This document shows positions 47,385-57,025 of a stretch of 64,000 bases of DNA, in pieces. The first letter of the stretch is position 1, and the number at the start of each line of letters is the position of its first letter. Origin of the DNA: Deltaproteobacteria bacterium (GTDB lineage Bacteria; Myxococcota_A; Polyangia; Haliangiales; Haliangiaceae); assembly GCA_021413675.1 (NCBI GenBank), contig JAIOQA010000050.1:24753-88752 (forward strand). The letters are read 5' to 3'. The translations under genes were made by a program, and so were the position numbers. The notes under the pieces are model-generated. The model was not told the origin of the DNA. It was given only the letters and a program-made list of their open reading frames with translations, and made no database searches.

Positions 47385-48566
47385 ATGCATGCACTCACTC
47401 CCCGCGCCCTGTGCGCGATCCTCGTCGCGCTGGCCACCGCGTGTGGTGCGCCGTCCGAGGCGCCCGCCCCCGCCGCCGCCCCCGAAACCGCCGAGCCTCG
47501 CGACGGCCTCCTCCACCTGACCCCCGAGCAGCTCCAGACCGCGCGCATCGGGTTCGGGCGCGCCGAGCGGCGCGCCGAGACCGCCGCGCTCGTCGCGACC
47601 GGCGAGGTCGAGCCACCCGCCGATGGCGTGGCGCAGGTGTCGCCGCGCGTCGCCGGCCGGGTCGCGCGGCTCACCAAGGGCGTGGGCGATCAGGTCAAGC
47701 GCGGCGAGGTCGTCGCGGTGATCGACTCGCCCGAGCTCGGCCGCGCCAAGGCCGACTTCATCGCCGCCGCCGCGAGCGCGACCGTGGCGCGCGAGGGCGC
47801 CGACCGCGAGCGCTCGCTGTTCGATCAGCGGATCTCGTCGGAGAAGGAGCTGCGCCTGGCCGAGGCCGAGGCCACCCGCGCGCGCGCCGACAAGGAGGCC
47901 GCCGAGGTCCGCCTCCACACGCTCGGCGTGTCCGATGATCAGCTCGGCGCGCTCCGCGCGGACGATCACTTCAGCGGGTCGGTCGCGATCACCGCGCCCA
48001 TGACCGGCGTGGTCGTGTCGCGCTCGGTCAGCCTCGGCCAGCACGCCGAGCCACAGGATCCGATGTTCGAGATCATGGATCTGCGCACGGTGTGGATCTC
48101 GGTCGACGTCTACGAGCGCGACCTCGCCCAGGTGGTGCTCGGCCAGTCGGTCGTCGTCCGGGTCCCGGCCTGGCCCGCGCGCACGTTCACCGGCACGGTC
48201 GCGGTCATCGGCGCGGTCGTCGATCATCGCTCGCGCACGATCAAGCTGCGCGTGGTCCTGCCCAACGCCGACGGCGCGCTCAAGCCCGGCATGTTCGCGA
48301 CGGTCGAGATCGCCGGCACGACCGGCGCGCCGCGCGAAGGCGTCTACGTCGCCGCCAGCGCGGTCCAGCGCGATGGCCAGCGCTCGCTGGTGTTCGTGCG
48401 GCGCGGGCCGCGCGACTTCGAGCCGCGCGTCGTCGAGGTCGGCCAGGTCGCGCGCGACTGGATCGAGATCACCCGCGGCGTCACCGCCGGCGAGGAACTC
48501 GCGACCGCGGGCACCTTCGCGCTGAAGTCGGAGCTCGAGAAGGGCGACCTCGGGGAGGACGAGTAG
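47385..48566 (+). CDS. czcB: RND periplasmic adaptor, CzcB-like
   Basis: 393 residues, lipoprotein (LATACG, Cys20). Order: barrel-sandwich half (VSPRVAGRVARLTKGVGDQVKRGEVVAVIDSPELG), a short helical hairpin (about 125-175), second lipoyl half (ITAPMTGVVVSRSVSLGQHAEP), beta-barrel and membrane-proximal domain. Length and the single hairpin match metal-efflux adaptors. It links the RND pump to an outer-membrane channel. The adaptor and pump genes are adjacent (2 nt between), so one transcript is likely. Confidence 0.9.
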   Translation: MHALTPRALCAILVALATACGAPSEAPAPAAAPETAEPRDGLLHLTPEQLQTARIGFGRAERRAETAALVATGEVEPPADGVAQVSPRVAGRVARLTKGVGDQVKRGEVVAVIDSPELGRAKADFIAAAASATVAREGADRERSLFDQRISSEKELRLAEAEATRARADKEAAEVRLHTLGVSDDQLGALRADDHFSGSVAITAPMTGVVVSRSVSLGQHAEPQDPMFEIMDLRTVWISVDVYERDLAQVVLGQSVVVRVPAWPARTFTGTVAVIGAVVDHRSRTIKLRVVLPNADGALKPGMFATVEIAGTTGAPREGVYVAASAVQRDGQRSLVFVRRGPRDFEPRVVEVGQVARDWIEITRGVTAGEELATAGTFALKSELEKGDLGEDE

Positions 48567-48568
48567 CC

Positions 48569-51500
48569 ATGGTCGAGACGATCCTCGCGTGGTCCCTCAA
48601 GAACCGCTTCCTGGTGATCGTGCTGGCGGCGCTGCTGGTCGCCGGCGGCGTGCGCGCCGCGCAGCAATTGCCGATCGACGCGGTCCCCGACATCACCAAC
48701 GTCCAGGTCCAGATCCTCACCCAGTCGCCCGCGCTCGGGCCCGAGCAGGTCGAGACGCTGATCACGACCCCGGTCGAGCTCGCGCTCTCGGGCACGCCGC
48801 GGCTCACCGAGCTGCGCTCGGTGTCGAAGTTCGGGCTGTCGGTCGTCACCGCGGTCTTCGAGGACGGCACCGACATCTACCTCGCGCGGCAGCTGGTCAA
48901 CGAGCGCCTGCAGGAAGCCCGCGACGAGATCCCCGAAGGCCTCGGGTCGCCGGTGATGGGGCCGATCACGACCGGCCTCGGCGAGATCTTCCAGTTCGAG
49001 CTGCGCGCGATCGATCCGGCCCGGCCGCTGTCGGCGATGGAGCTGCGCTCGATCCTCGAGTTCGAGGTCTCGCCGCGCCTGCGCGCCGTGCCCGGCGTGG
49101 TCGAGGTCAACCCGTTCGGCGGTGAGCTGCAGACCTACGAGGTCCAGCTCCGCCCGGAGCAGCTCACCGCGTACGGCGTGGCGGTCGGCGACGTCTACCA
49201 GGCGCTCGCGCGCAACAACGGCAACGCCGGCGGCGCGTACATCGAGCACAACGGCGAGCAGTACCTCGTCCGCGGCGAGGGCCTGATCGCCTCGCTCGAC
49301 GACATCCGCGACGTGATCGTGCGGACCGACGACGGCGCGCCGGTGTACGTGCGCCAGGTCGCGACCGTGGCGTTCGCCCCGACGGTGCGCCAGGGAGCGG
49401 TGACCCGCGACGGCCGTGGCGAGATCGTGAGCGGCACCGTCATGATGCTGCAGGGCGCCAACTCGCGGGCGGTGACCGCCGACGTCAAGGCGGCGATCGC
49501 GGCGATGGCGCCCTCGCTGCGCGCGCTCGGCGTCGAGGTCGATGCCTTCTACGATCGCACCGAGCTGGTGTCGCGGACCGTGCGCACGGTCGCGACCAAC
49601 CTGATCGAGGGCGGCATCCTCGTGATGCTGGTGCTGTTCATCATGCTGCGCAGCCTCCAGGCCGGCGTGGTCGTGGCGACGATGATCCCGCTGGCGCTGC
49701 TGGCGGCGTTCCTCGGCATGCGCGAGGCCGGGCTGTCGGGCAACCTGATGTCGCTCGGCGCGATCGATTTCGGCGTGCTGGTCGATGGCGCGGTGATCCT
49801 CGTCGAGAACTCGCTGCGCATGCTGGCGGAGGAGCACCATCGCCTGGGTCGGCCGGTGACGCGCGGCGAGCGCGACACCATCGTGGCGCGCGCCAGTCGC
49901 GAGGTGATCCGCTCGGCGGCGTTCGGCGTGGCGATCATCGCGATCGTCTACCTGCCGATCCTCGCGCTCGAGGGCGTGGAGGGCAAGACGTTCCGCCCGA
50001 TGGCGATGACCGTGCTGTTCGCGCTCGCCGGCGCGCTGGCGCTGTCGATGACGCTGATCCCGGTGCTGGCGTCGTGGCTGTTGCCGCGCGCGGCCTCGGA
50101 GAAGCCGAGCATCGTCATCCGCGGCGCCCAGCGCGTGTATCAGCCCAGCCTCCGCGCCGCGATGGCGCGCCCGTGGGCGATGCTGGCGCTGCTGGCTGCG
50201 CTGGTCATCGGCACCGGCGCCGCGGCGCGCACGCTCGGCACCGAGTTCGTGCCCACGCTCGACGAGGGCTCGCTGATCGTCGAGGACCTGCGCCTGCCCA
50301 GCGTGTCGCTCGAGGAGTCGGTGCGCCGCAACGGCGACATCGAGCGCGTGCTGCGCCGGTTTCCGGAGGTGGCGACCGTGGTCTGCAAGACCGGGCGACC
50401 GGAGATCGGCACCGATCCGATGAGCGTCAGCCAGACCGACGTCTACATCATGCTCGCCCCGCCCGAGGCGTGGCGCGACGGCATCGACAAGGCCGCGCTC
50501 ATCGCCGAGATGGACGCGGCCCTGCGGAACGCGATCACCGGCGAGGCGTTCGGCTGGTCGCAGCCGATCGAGATGCGGATGTCGGAGCTGATCGCCGGCG
50601 TGCGCGCCGACGTCGCCGTGAAGATCTACGGCGATGACCTCGGCACGCTGGCGCGCACCGCCGAGCGCGTCGCCGCGGCGCTGGCCCGCGTGCCCGGCGC
50701 CGCCGACGTCAAGGCCGCGCAGACCGAGGGCCTGCCGGTGCTCCGCATCGACATCGATCGGCGCGCGATCGCGCGCTACGGCATCAACGCCGAGGACGTC
50801 CTCGACGTGGTCGCCGCGATCGGCGGCCACCGGGTCGGGACGGTCATCGATGGCCACCGGCGCTTCGCGATCCAGGCGCGGTTCGCGCCCAGCGCGCGCG
50901 CCGACCTCGCGGCGGTGGCGCAGCTCACGGTGCGGACGCCAGCCGGCGCGCTCGTCCCGATCGGCCAGCTCGCCGAGCTCCGCATCGACGATGGGCCGGC
51001 GGAGATCGCGCACGAGCAGGGCCGGCGGTTCATCACCGTGCAGGCCAACGTGCGCGACCGCGACCTCGGCGGGTTCGCGGCAGAGGCCCAGGACGCGGTG
51101 GCGCGCGCGGACGTGATCCCCGCGGGCTACTACGTCGCGTGGGGCGGCCAGTTCCAGAACCTGCAGGCCGCGAGCGCGCGGCTGGCGATCGCCGTGCCGA
51201 TCGCGCTCGGCCTGATCTTCGTGCTGCTCGTACTCGCGACCCGCTCGGTCGGCCTCGCGGGGCTCATCTACCTCAACGTCCCGTTCGCGGTGACCGGCGG
51301 CATCCTCGCGCTCGCGGTCCGCGGCATGCCGTTCTCGATCACCGCGGGCGTCGGGTTCATCGCGCTGTTCGGCGTCGCGGTGCTCGACGGGCTCGTGCTG
51401 GTCGCGTACATGCAGCAACGCCGACGGGCCGGCGCGACCGCCGCGGGCGCGGCGATCGAGGCCGCGCACGTGCGGCTGCGGCCCGTGCTCACCGCCGCGC

Positions 51501-51691
51501 TGGTCGCCGCGCTCGGCTTCGTGCCGATGGCGCTGGCGTCGGGCGCGGGCGCCGAGGTCCAGAAGCCGCTGGCGACCGTGGTGATCGGCGGGCTGATCAC
51601 CTCGACGATCCTGACGCTGCTGGTGCTGCCGACGCTCTACGCGTGGACCACCGGGCGGCGCAAGCACGGCGTGGGCGAGCTGGCGCCCTGA
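48569..51691 (+). CDS. czcA: Heavy-metal efflux RND pump, CzcA-like
   Basis: 1040 residues, the usual length. Twelve helices, with large periplasmic loops after helices 1 and 7. The metal-RND signature is in the fourth helix: GAIDFGVLVDGAVILVEN (D, D and E used for protons and metal). Other family parts: AWSLKNRFLVIVLA, LPIDAVPDITNVQVQI, MRSELI-like MRMSELIAGVRADVAVKIYGDDL. Proton-driven export of divalent cations (Co2+, Zn2+, Cd2+; or Cu+/Ag+ in the Cus type). No czcC/tolC-type channel gene follows, so it must use one encoded elsewhere. Confidence 0.93.
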   Translation: MVETILAWSLKNRFLVIVLAALLVAGGVRAAQQLPIDAVPDITNVQVQILTQSPALGPEQVETLITTPVELALSGTPRLTELRSVSKFGLSVVTAVFEDGTDIYLARQLVNERLQEARDEIPEGLGSPVMGPITTGLGEIFQFELRAIDPARPLSAMELRSILEFEVSPRLRAVPGVVEVNPFGGELQTYEVQLRPEQLTAYGVAVGDVYQALARNNGNAGGAYIEHNGEQYLVRGEGLIASLDDIRDVIVRTDDGAPVYVRQVATVAFAPTVRQGAVTRDGRGEIVSGTVMMLQGANSRAVTADVKAAIAAMAPSLRALGVEVDAFYDRTELVSRTVRTVATNLIEGGILVMLVLFIMLRSLQAGVVVATMIPLALLAAFLGMREAGLSGNLMSLGAIDFGVLVDGAVILVENSLRMLAEEHHRLGRPVTRGERDTIVARASREVIRSAAFGVAIIAIVYLPILALEGVEGKTFRPMAMTVLFALAGALALSMTLIPVLASWLLPRAASEKPSIVIRGAQRVYQPSLRAAMARPWAMLALLAALVIGTGAAARTLGTEFVPTLDEGSLIVEDLRLPSVSLEESVRRNGDIERVLRRFPEVATVVCKTGRPEIGTDPMSVSQTDVYIMLAPPEAWRDGIDKAALIAEMDAALRNAITGEAFGWSQPIEMRMSELIAGVRADVAVKIYGDDLGTLARTAERVAAALARVPGAADVKAAQTEGLPVLRIDIDRRAIARYGINAEDVLDVVAAIGGHRVGTVIDGHRRFAIQARFAPSARADLAAVAQLTVRTPAGALVPIGQLAELRIDDGPAEIAHEQGRRFITVQANVRDRDLGGFAAEAQDAVARADVIPAGYYVAWGGQFQNLQAASARLAIAVPIALGLIFVLLVLATRSVGLAGLIYLNVPFAVTGGILALAVRGMPFSITAGVGFIALFGVAVLDGLVLVAYMQQRRRAGATAAGAAIEAAHVRLRPVLTAALVAALGFVPMALASGAGAEVQKPLATVVIGGLITSTILTLLVLPTLYAWTTGRRKHGVGELAP

Positions 51692-52294
51692 TCAGGCGCG
51701 CCGCACGCCGACGAGCTGGATCGTCGCGGCGCGCCCGGTGTGCAGGCGGCCCTCGATGACGTCGCGCTCGACCTCGCGCGCGACCACCAGCTCGAGCCCG
51801 GCGAGCTCGGCGGTGAGCGTCTCGAGCGACGGCAACAGCGCCAGGTCCTTCGGGCCGCCGGTGCCGAACGCGAGCTGCCGCGGCGAGTAGACCTCGGCGA
51901 TGAGACAGCCGCCGACCCGCAAGGCCGCGATCGCGCGCGCGTACATCAGGCCGCGCGCCGGCGCGGGCAGGTGCGCGAAGATCGCGACGACGCCGGCGAA
52001 CGTGTCGGCGGGCGGCTCGTAGGCGCCGAGGTCGGCGCAGATCGTCTCGATCGTCACGCCGCTCACCCCCGCGAGGCGCGTGGCCTTGGCGAGCCCGACC
52101 ATCGACTGATCGACCGCGGTCACCGCGTGGCGGTGCTGGGCCAGGAACACCGCGTTGCGGCCCTCGCCCTCGGCGAGGCACAGCACCGGCCCGGCCGGGA
52201 TGCGCGCGACCTCCTCGCGGAGGAAGTCGTTGGGCGTCGTCCCGTAGACGTGGGCCTCGTCGGCGTAGATGCGATCCCAGAACGTGGTGTCCAT
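51692..52294 (-). CDS. Class I SAM-dependent methyltransferase (TehB-like)
   Basis: 200 residues. SAM-binding core: VLCLAEGEGRNAVFLAQ (motif I), VTAVDQSMVGLAKA, ICADLGAY, and IFAHLPAPARGLMY. The N-terminus FWDRIYADEAHVYGTTPNDFL is typical of TehB/thiopurine-like small-molecule methyltransferases. Such enzymes detoxify tellurite, selenite or thiols by methylation. Convergent with czcA; the two stops abut, and the pairing with a metal pump may be meaningful. Confidence 0.85.
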   Translation of the reverse strand: MDTTFWDRIYADEAHVYGTTPNDFLREEVARIPAGPVLCLAEGEGRNAVFLAQHRHAVTAVDQSMVGLAKATRLAGVSGVTIETICADLGAYEPPADTFAGVVAIFAHLPAPARGLMYARAIAALRVGGCLIAEVYSPRQLAFGTGGPKDLALLPSLETLTAELAGLELVVAREVERDVIEGRLHTGRAATIQLVGVRRA

Positions 52295-52351
52295 GCGGCC
52301 ACCATGTCACGGCGCCGCCGCGTCGCGTGGCACGATCCGGCCAGGACCGCG

Positions 52352-53395
52352 CTACCAGGTCAGGATCGCCGCGACCTCGCTGCGATGGCTCGGCAGCTGC
52401 GTGACCCGCACCCGGCGCGGGCCCATCTTGACGATGCGCTCGACCAGCCGCGGCAGCGCGGCGAACACGCCATCGTCGTTGAGCTTGAGCGTGATGACCG
52501 CGCCCTTGAGGCCGCCGTGGGCGAGCGCGACGAACCGCTCGACGTAGCGCAAGGCGACCATCGGCGCGAGGTTGATGTCGTTCATCAGCCACTGGTACTG
52601 GCGCGGCAGCGCCGACTTCGGCACCTCGGCGGCGGGCAGGTGGTGATGCACGAAGCGGTTGCCGTGCGGGCCGCGGAACCCGAGCACGCGCGGATCCATC
52701 GCGCCCGGATCCACGCCGTGGACCTCGAGGCCGCGCACCAGCATCGCGTAGCTCGCGCCGCCCGGCGACGAGCCGAGCTCGACCGCGATCTCGCCGGGCG
52801 CGGGCGCGAGATCGCCCCAGCGCAGCGCCTCCTCGATCTTGCACCACGCGCGCGACGGCGCCTCCGGCGGCGGCGGCACGTGCTGCACCCCGCCCGGCCA
52901 GGGCCCGTGGTGATCGTCGTGATCGTGCACGCCGACCAGCCACGGCTCGTCGGGCTCGCGGCCGTGGGGCACGACCACGTCGATCACGCGATCACCGATC
53001 GCCGCGCGGACCTCGGGCAGGAATGCCGCGGGGTCGAGCGCGCGCAGCGCCGCCTCGACCGCGGTCGCGCGGGTGCCGCGGGTCGTCGGATCCTGCTCGT
53101 CGACGGGGACATCGATGTCGCGCTCGAAGACGTGCAGGCGCAGCGGCCGATCGCGGTACGCCGCGATCGCGGTGAGCACCTCGGCGGCCTCGGTCGCGCG
53201 GCCGAGCGACAGCCCGAACGCGCGCGCGAACGACGACGGCAGGATCGTGGCCGGCGTCGGAGCGGCGCCCTCGACCTTCCACGTGGTCAAGCCCGGCCGC
53301 GCGAACGCGAACTTCAGGTGCGGCGCGCGCGCCGAGACCTCGGCCTTGAGCCAGCGCGTCGACGGTACCTGATGCGTGGCCCAGACGAACGACAT
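52352..53395 (-). CDS. FtsJ/RlmM-like 2'-O-methyltransferase
   Basis: 347 residues; TAGCGT lies 7 nt upstream on this strand. The N-terminal half (about 1-175) is a THUMP-like region with a His/Asp-rich loop (VGVHDHDDHHGPW). Residues 180-347 are an FtsJ-type Rossmann domain: SRAWCKIEEALRW (Lys186), ELGSSPGGASYAML (206-219), DINLAP, and VITLKLND with the catalytic Lys. This layout matches RlmM, which 2'-O-methylates 23S rRNA C2498, but the RNA target here is not proven. Confidence 0.78.
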   Translation of the reverse strand: MSFVWATHQVPSTRWLKAEVSARAPHLKFAFARPGLTTWKVEGAAPTPATILPSSFARAFGLSLGRATEAAEVLTAIAAYRDRPLRLHVFERDIDVPVDEQDPTTRGTRATAVEAALRALDPAAFLPEVRAAIGDRVIDVVVPHGREPDEPWLVGVHDHDDHHGPWPGGVQHVPPPPEAPSRAWCKIEEALRWGDLAPAPGEIAVELGSSPGGASYAMLVRGLEVHGVDPGAMDPRVLGFRGPHGNRFVHHHLPAAEVPKSALPRQYQWLMNDINLAPMVALRYVERFVALAHGGLKGAVITLKLNDDGVFAALPRLVERIVKMGPRRVRVTQLPSHRSEVAAILTW

Positions 53396-53454
53396 TGGCC
53401 CGACGCTATACCACCGCGCGGGGGTCCCGATCGATCGCCCCGCGTCGTCCCGGA

Positions 53455-55659
53455 TCAGTTCTTGACCGGGAACCCGCGCTTGCGCAGCAGCGCGGCGACG
53501 TCGGGATCGCGGCCGCGGAACTGCCGGTACGCTTCCGCGCGATCGGTCGAGTTTCCGGGCGCGAGGATGAACTGGCGCAGCTTCTTCGCCACGCCCGGGT
53601 CGAAGACGTCGCCGGCCTCGGTGAATGCCTCGCGGGTATCGGCGTCCATCACCTCGGACCACAGGTAGCTGTAGTAGCCGGCGGAGTACGCGTCGCTCGC
53701 GAACAGGTGCGTGAACTGCGGCAGGCGGTGGCGCATCGCGACCTCGCGCGGCGCGCCGATCCTGGCGAGCGTGTCGCTCTCGAAGGTCGCGGGATCGATC
53801 ACGCCGTCGGGCAGCGTGTGCAGCTCCATGTCGACGATCGCCGACGACAGGTACTCGACCGTCGTGTAGCCCTGGTTGAACTTCGCGGACCGCGTGACCT
53901 TGTCGACGAGCGCCTGCGGCATCGGCGCGCCGGTCTGGTAGTGGTGCGCGAACCGGTCGAGGATCGGCCGGGTCAGCACCCACTGCTCGTGGACCTGCGA
54001 GGGATACTCGACGAAGTCGCGGGGCGTGGAGGCGAGGCCGGGGTAATGCACCTCCGACATCAGGCCGTGCAGCGCGTGGCCGAACTCGTGGAACAGGGTC
54101 TGCGCGTCGTCGAGCGAGATCAGGACCGGCGCGCCCGCCGCGCCCTGCACGAAGTTGTTGTTGTTCGACGTGATCGGCGTCCGCACCGTGCCGGTGAAGG
54201 TCTCGTGGCCGCGGTAGCCCATCGCCCACGCGCCCGAGCGCTTGCCCTCGCGCGCGAAGTAGTCGCCGTAGAACAGGCCGACGTGGGCGCCGGTGGCCTT
54301 GTCGGTGACCTCCCACACCCGCACGTGCGGCTCGAAGACCGGGACCTTGCCGGTGATCTCCGTGAACGTGAGGCCGTAGAGTTGCTCGGCCATGTACTGC
54401 GAGGCCGCGATCATGTTGCCGAGCTCGAAGTACGGCTTGAGCTCGTTCTGGTCGACGTCGTACTTCGCCTTGCGCACCTTCTCGGCGTAGTAGAGGTAGT
54501 CCCACGGCTCGAACGGGCCCTTCTGGCCGTCCTTCCGGGCGAGCTTCTTCATGTCGGCGACCTCCTCGGCGACGCGCGCCACCGCCGCCGGCCACACGCG
54601 CAGCATCAGCGCCTTGGCCTTCTCCGGATCCTTCGCCATCGTGTCCGACATGCGCCAGTGCGCGTGCGATGCGTAGCCGAGCAGGCGCGCGCGATCGGCG
54701 CGCAGCTTGACCATCCGCGCGAACGTCGCGTGGGTGTCGGTGTCGCCGCCGTGATCGCCGCGCCCCTTGAAGGCCTTCCACACCTTCTCGCGCAGATCGC
54801 GCCGCGCCGAGGCGGCGAGGAACGGATCGACGATCGAACGCGTGTTGACGACGATCCACTTGTCGACGAGCTTGTGGTCGGCCGCGGCCGCTGCGTAGGT
54901 CGCGACCAGCGCCGGTGACAGGCCGGCGAGGTCCTTGGGCCCGAGCTCGATCCAGGTGTTCTCGTCGGCCAGCACGCGCTTGCTGAACTCGGTGTAGAGC
55001 CCGGCGAGCTCCTCGTTGATCGCGCCGACCTTGGCCTTGTCGGCGGCCGACAGCTTCGCGCCCGCCTTGACGAACCGGTCGTAGCGCAGCTCGACGAGCC
55101 GCTGCTGCTCGGGATCGAGCTGCGCGCGCGCCGCGTAGACCGCGGTCAGGCGCGCGAACAGCTTCTCGTTGAACGTGATCGCGTCGTCGGCGGCGGCGAA
55201 CTTCGGCGACCACTCCTTGTCGACCGCCTGGACCTCGGGCGTGCTGAGGTTGCTCTGCATGACGCTGAACAGGACGTCGACCCGGCCGACGTGGCGGCCG
55301 CTGTCCTCGAGCGGCACGAGCGTGTTCGCGAACGTCGCGGGCGCCGGGTTCTCGGCGATCGCGGTGATCTCGGCGGCCTGCAGCGCGAGCCCCAGCTCGA
55401 AGGCCGCGGGCATCTTCGCGATGTCGAGCTTGTCCCAGGGCGGCACGCCGCCGTAGGGGCCGGTCCAGGCGCCGAGGAACGGATCCTTGTCGGCGAGCGC
55501 GGTCAGGCGCGCGACCTCGGCGCGCGCGGCCTCGTACGGCGTCGGCGGCGCCGCGGGTTTCGCGACCTCCACGGGCGGCGCGATGGGCGGGCGCGCGGGT
55601 TCGGGCGTGCGGCAGGAGACCGAGAGCGCGAGCACGACGAGCGTCGACCTTGTCTTCAC
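53455..55659 (-). CDS. M3 family metallopeptidase (Dcp/OpdA-like lipoprotein)
   Basis: 734 residues from a GTG; TAAGGT (55666-55671) ends 6 nt upstream on this strand. Lipobox-like VSC near residue 16 and a Pro-rich linker, so it is probably periplasmic. The catalytic site is HEFGHALH (His524, Glu525, His528), with the downstream Glu in STPRDFVEYPSQVHEQW and the substrate loop HLFASDAYSAGYYSYLWSEVMDAD. Family members are oligopeptidases that trim short peptides, here perhaps for nutrient scavenging by a predatory bacterium (inference). Confidence 0.93.
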   Translation of the reverse strand: MKTRSTLVVLALSVSCRTPEPARPPIAPPVEVAKPAAPPTPYEAARAEVARLTALADKDPFLGAWTGPYGGVPPWDKLDIAKMPAAFELGLALQAAEITAIAENPAPATFANTLVPLEDSGRHVGRVDVLFSVMQSNLSTPEVQAVDKEWSPKFAAADDAITFNEKLFARLTAVYAARAQLDPEQQRLVELRYDRFVKAGAKLSAADKAKVGAINEELAGLYTEFSKRVLADENTWIELGPKDLAGLSPALVATYAAAAADHKLVDKWIVVNTRSIVDPFLAASARRDLREKVWKAFKGRGDHGGDTDTHATFARMVKLRADRARLLGYASHAHWRMSDTMAKDPEKAKALMLRVWPAAVARVAEEVADMKKLARKDGQKGPFEPWDYLYYAEKVRKAKYDVDQNELKPYFELGNMIAASQYMAEQLYGLTFTEITGKVPVFEPHVRVWEVTDKATGAHVGLFYGDYFAREGKRSGAWAMGYRGHETFTGTVRTPITSNNNNFVQGAAGAPVLISLDDAQTLFHEFGHALHGLMSEVHYPGLASTPRDFVEYPSQVHEQWVLTRPILDRFAHHYQTGAPMPQALVDKVTRSAKFNQGYTTVEYLSSAIVDMELHTLPDGVIDPATFESDTLARIGAPREVAMRHRLPQFTHLFASDAYSAGYYSYLWSEVMDADTREAFTEAGDVFDPGVAKKLRQFILAPGNSTDRAEAYRQFRGRDPDVAALLRKRGFPVKN

Positions 55660-55758
55660 GGCGCGACCTTAGCAGAGCCTGCGAGGCTGTCGCCTCCAGG
55701 CTCTCGGTCGATCGGGATCCGGGGCAACCCGATCGGCGCGGTGATAGCCTGACAGTCG

Positions 55759-57025
55759 ATGGGGTCCCGGATCGCCTTCGTGCTCGCGGCGATCGCCGCC
55801 AGCGCATGTCGCGCGCCCGGCTCGCCGACGGGCGCACCCGCCGCGGCCGCGCCCATCGCGGCCGATCCGATCGCGCCGCTGGTCATGCAGCGCACGCTGG
55901 CCAATCCTCGCGTACCTGGCGCGGTCGGGGACGATCGACGCTCCGCCGCCGCCCGCGCTCGCCGAGGCGGTGGCGGCGGGGGGCGGTGGCGGCGGCAACC
56001 AGACGATGTACCGCCTGACCGCGCCGACCGACGATCCGCGCGCGCTCGGTGAGGGTCTCGAGCTGCTCCGCGACTGGGCCGGCGCGATCGCATTCGATGC
56101 GCCATCGGTCGAGGCCGCCCGCCAGGAGATCCTGCGCGAGGATCGGACCTGGGGATCGCGCCGCCTCGACTGGTCGTGGTCGCGCACCGCGACGCCAGCC
56201 GAGCTGCGCCGGTTCTACGCCGCCATATACCAGCCGCAGCACATGGCGGTCATCGCGATCGGCGATCTCGATCCCCGCTCGACCCTTGCGGCGATCACCG
56301 CGCGCTTCGGCGATCTGGTCGGCTCCCCGGCACCGGTGGCGACGGCCGCGCTCGCCCCGGCGATCGAGGTGCACGCGAGCGGAAGCGGACCGGCGCTGAT
56401 CTCGATCACCGACGCGCTCGATCGCGGCCCACCCGCGACCCGCGCCGACTACCGCCGATCGATCCTCGCGTGGCTCGAGTTCGCGATGGTGAGCGCGCGC
56501 CTCGACGCGCGCGCCGCGGATCCCGCCGGTCCGTTCGCGTTCGTCGGCGCCGACACGCTCGAGCGCGGGCTGTCGCCGAGCCAGTTCCGACGCTGGGCCG
56601 GGGTCCGGGACGATGGCCACGGCGATCGCCTCGACGAGGCGATCACCGCGCTGTTCCGCGAGCTCGCGGCGGTCGAACAGCGCGGCTTCACCGCCGCCGA
56701 GCTGGCCGCGGCGCTCGCCGCGATGCGGACCGCGCGCGAGGCCCGCGCGACCTACCTGCGCGACGCGACCCCGGACGTGATCGCCGCCGAGGCCGCCACC
56801 CAGTTCTTCGCGCGGGCCGAGATCGGATACTGGCCGTTCGATCCCGAGGCCGAGCGCGCGGCGCTCGCGCAGGTGACGCTCGCCGAGCTCGACCGCGACG
56901 CGATGGCCTGGCGCGCCGACAAGCACCGCGCGATCGCGATCGACGTCGCCGGTCCGCCGGGAAGCGCGCCGCCGACGACGGCACACGTCCAGGCCCTGAT
57001 CCAGGCCGCTGGCGCGATGCCCTAG
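55759..57025 (+). pseudogene. Broken M16 metallopeptidase gene
   Basis: The first part (from ATG 55759, with TAGCCT 8 nt upstream) encodes a lipoprotein signal (IAASAC, linker, LVMQRTLAN). About 150 nt on, the coding signal moves to the next frame and runs to 57025: ALAEAVAAGG...NQTMYRLTAPT, then the M16 helix region (ALGEGLELLRDWAGAIAFDAPSVEAARQEILRE) and a full M16 C-terminal domain. The N-terminal half with the HxxEH zinc site is missing. An internal deletion plus frameshift explains this. Its stop overlaps the next gene's stop by 4 nt. Confidence 0.75.

Noticed and set aside
55970..57025. Reading the M16 C-terminal part as a complete gene
   Set aside because: The ATG falls in the middle of the domain after a glycine run with no signal or ribosome site, while the upstream frame supplies the signal peptide and promoter.
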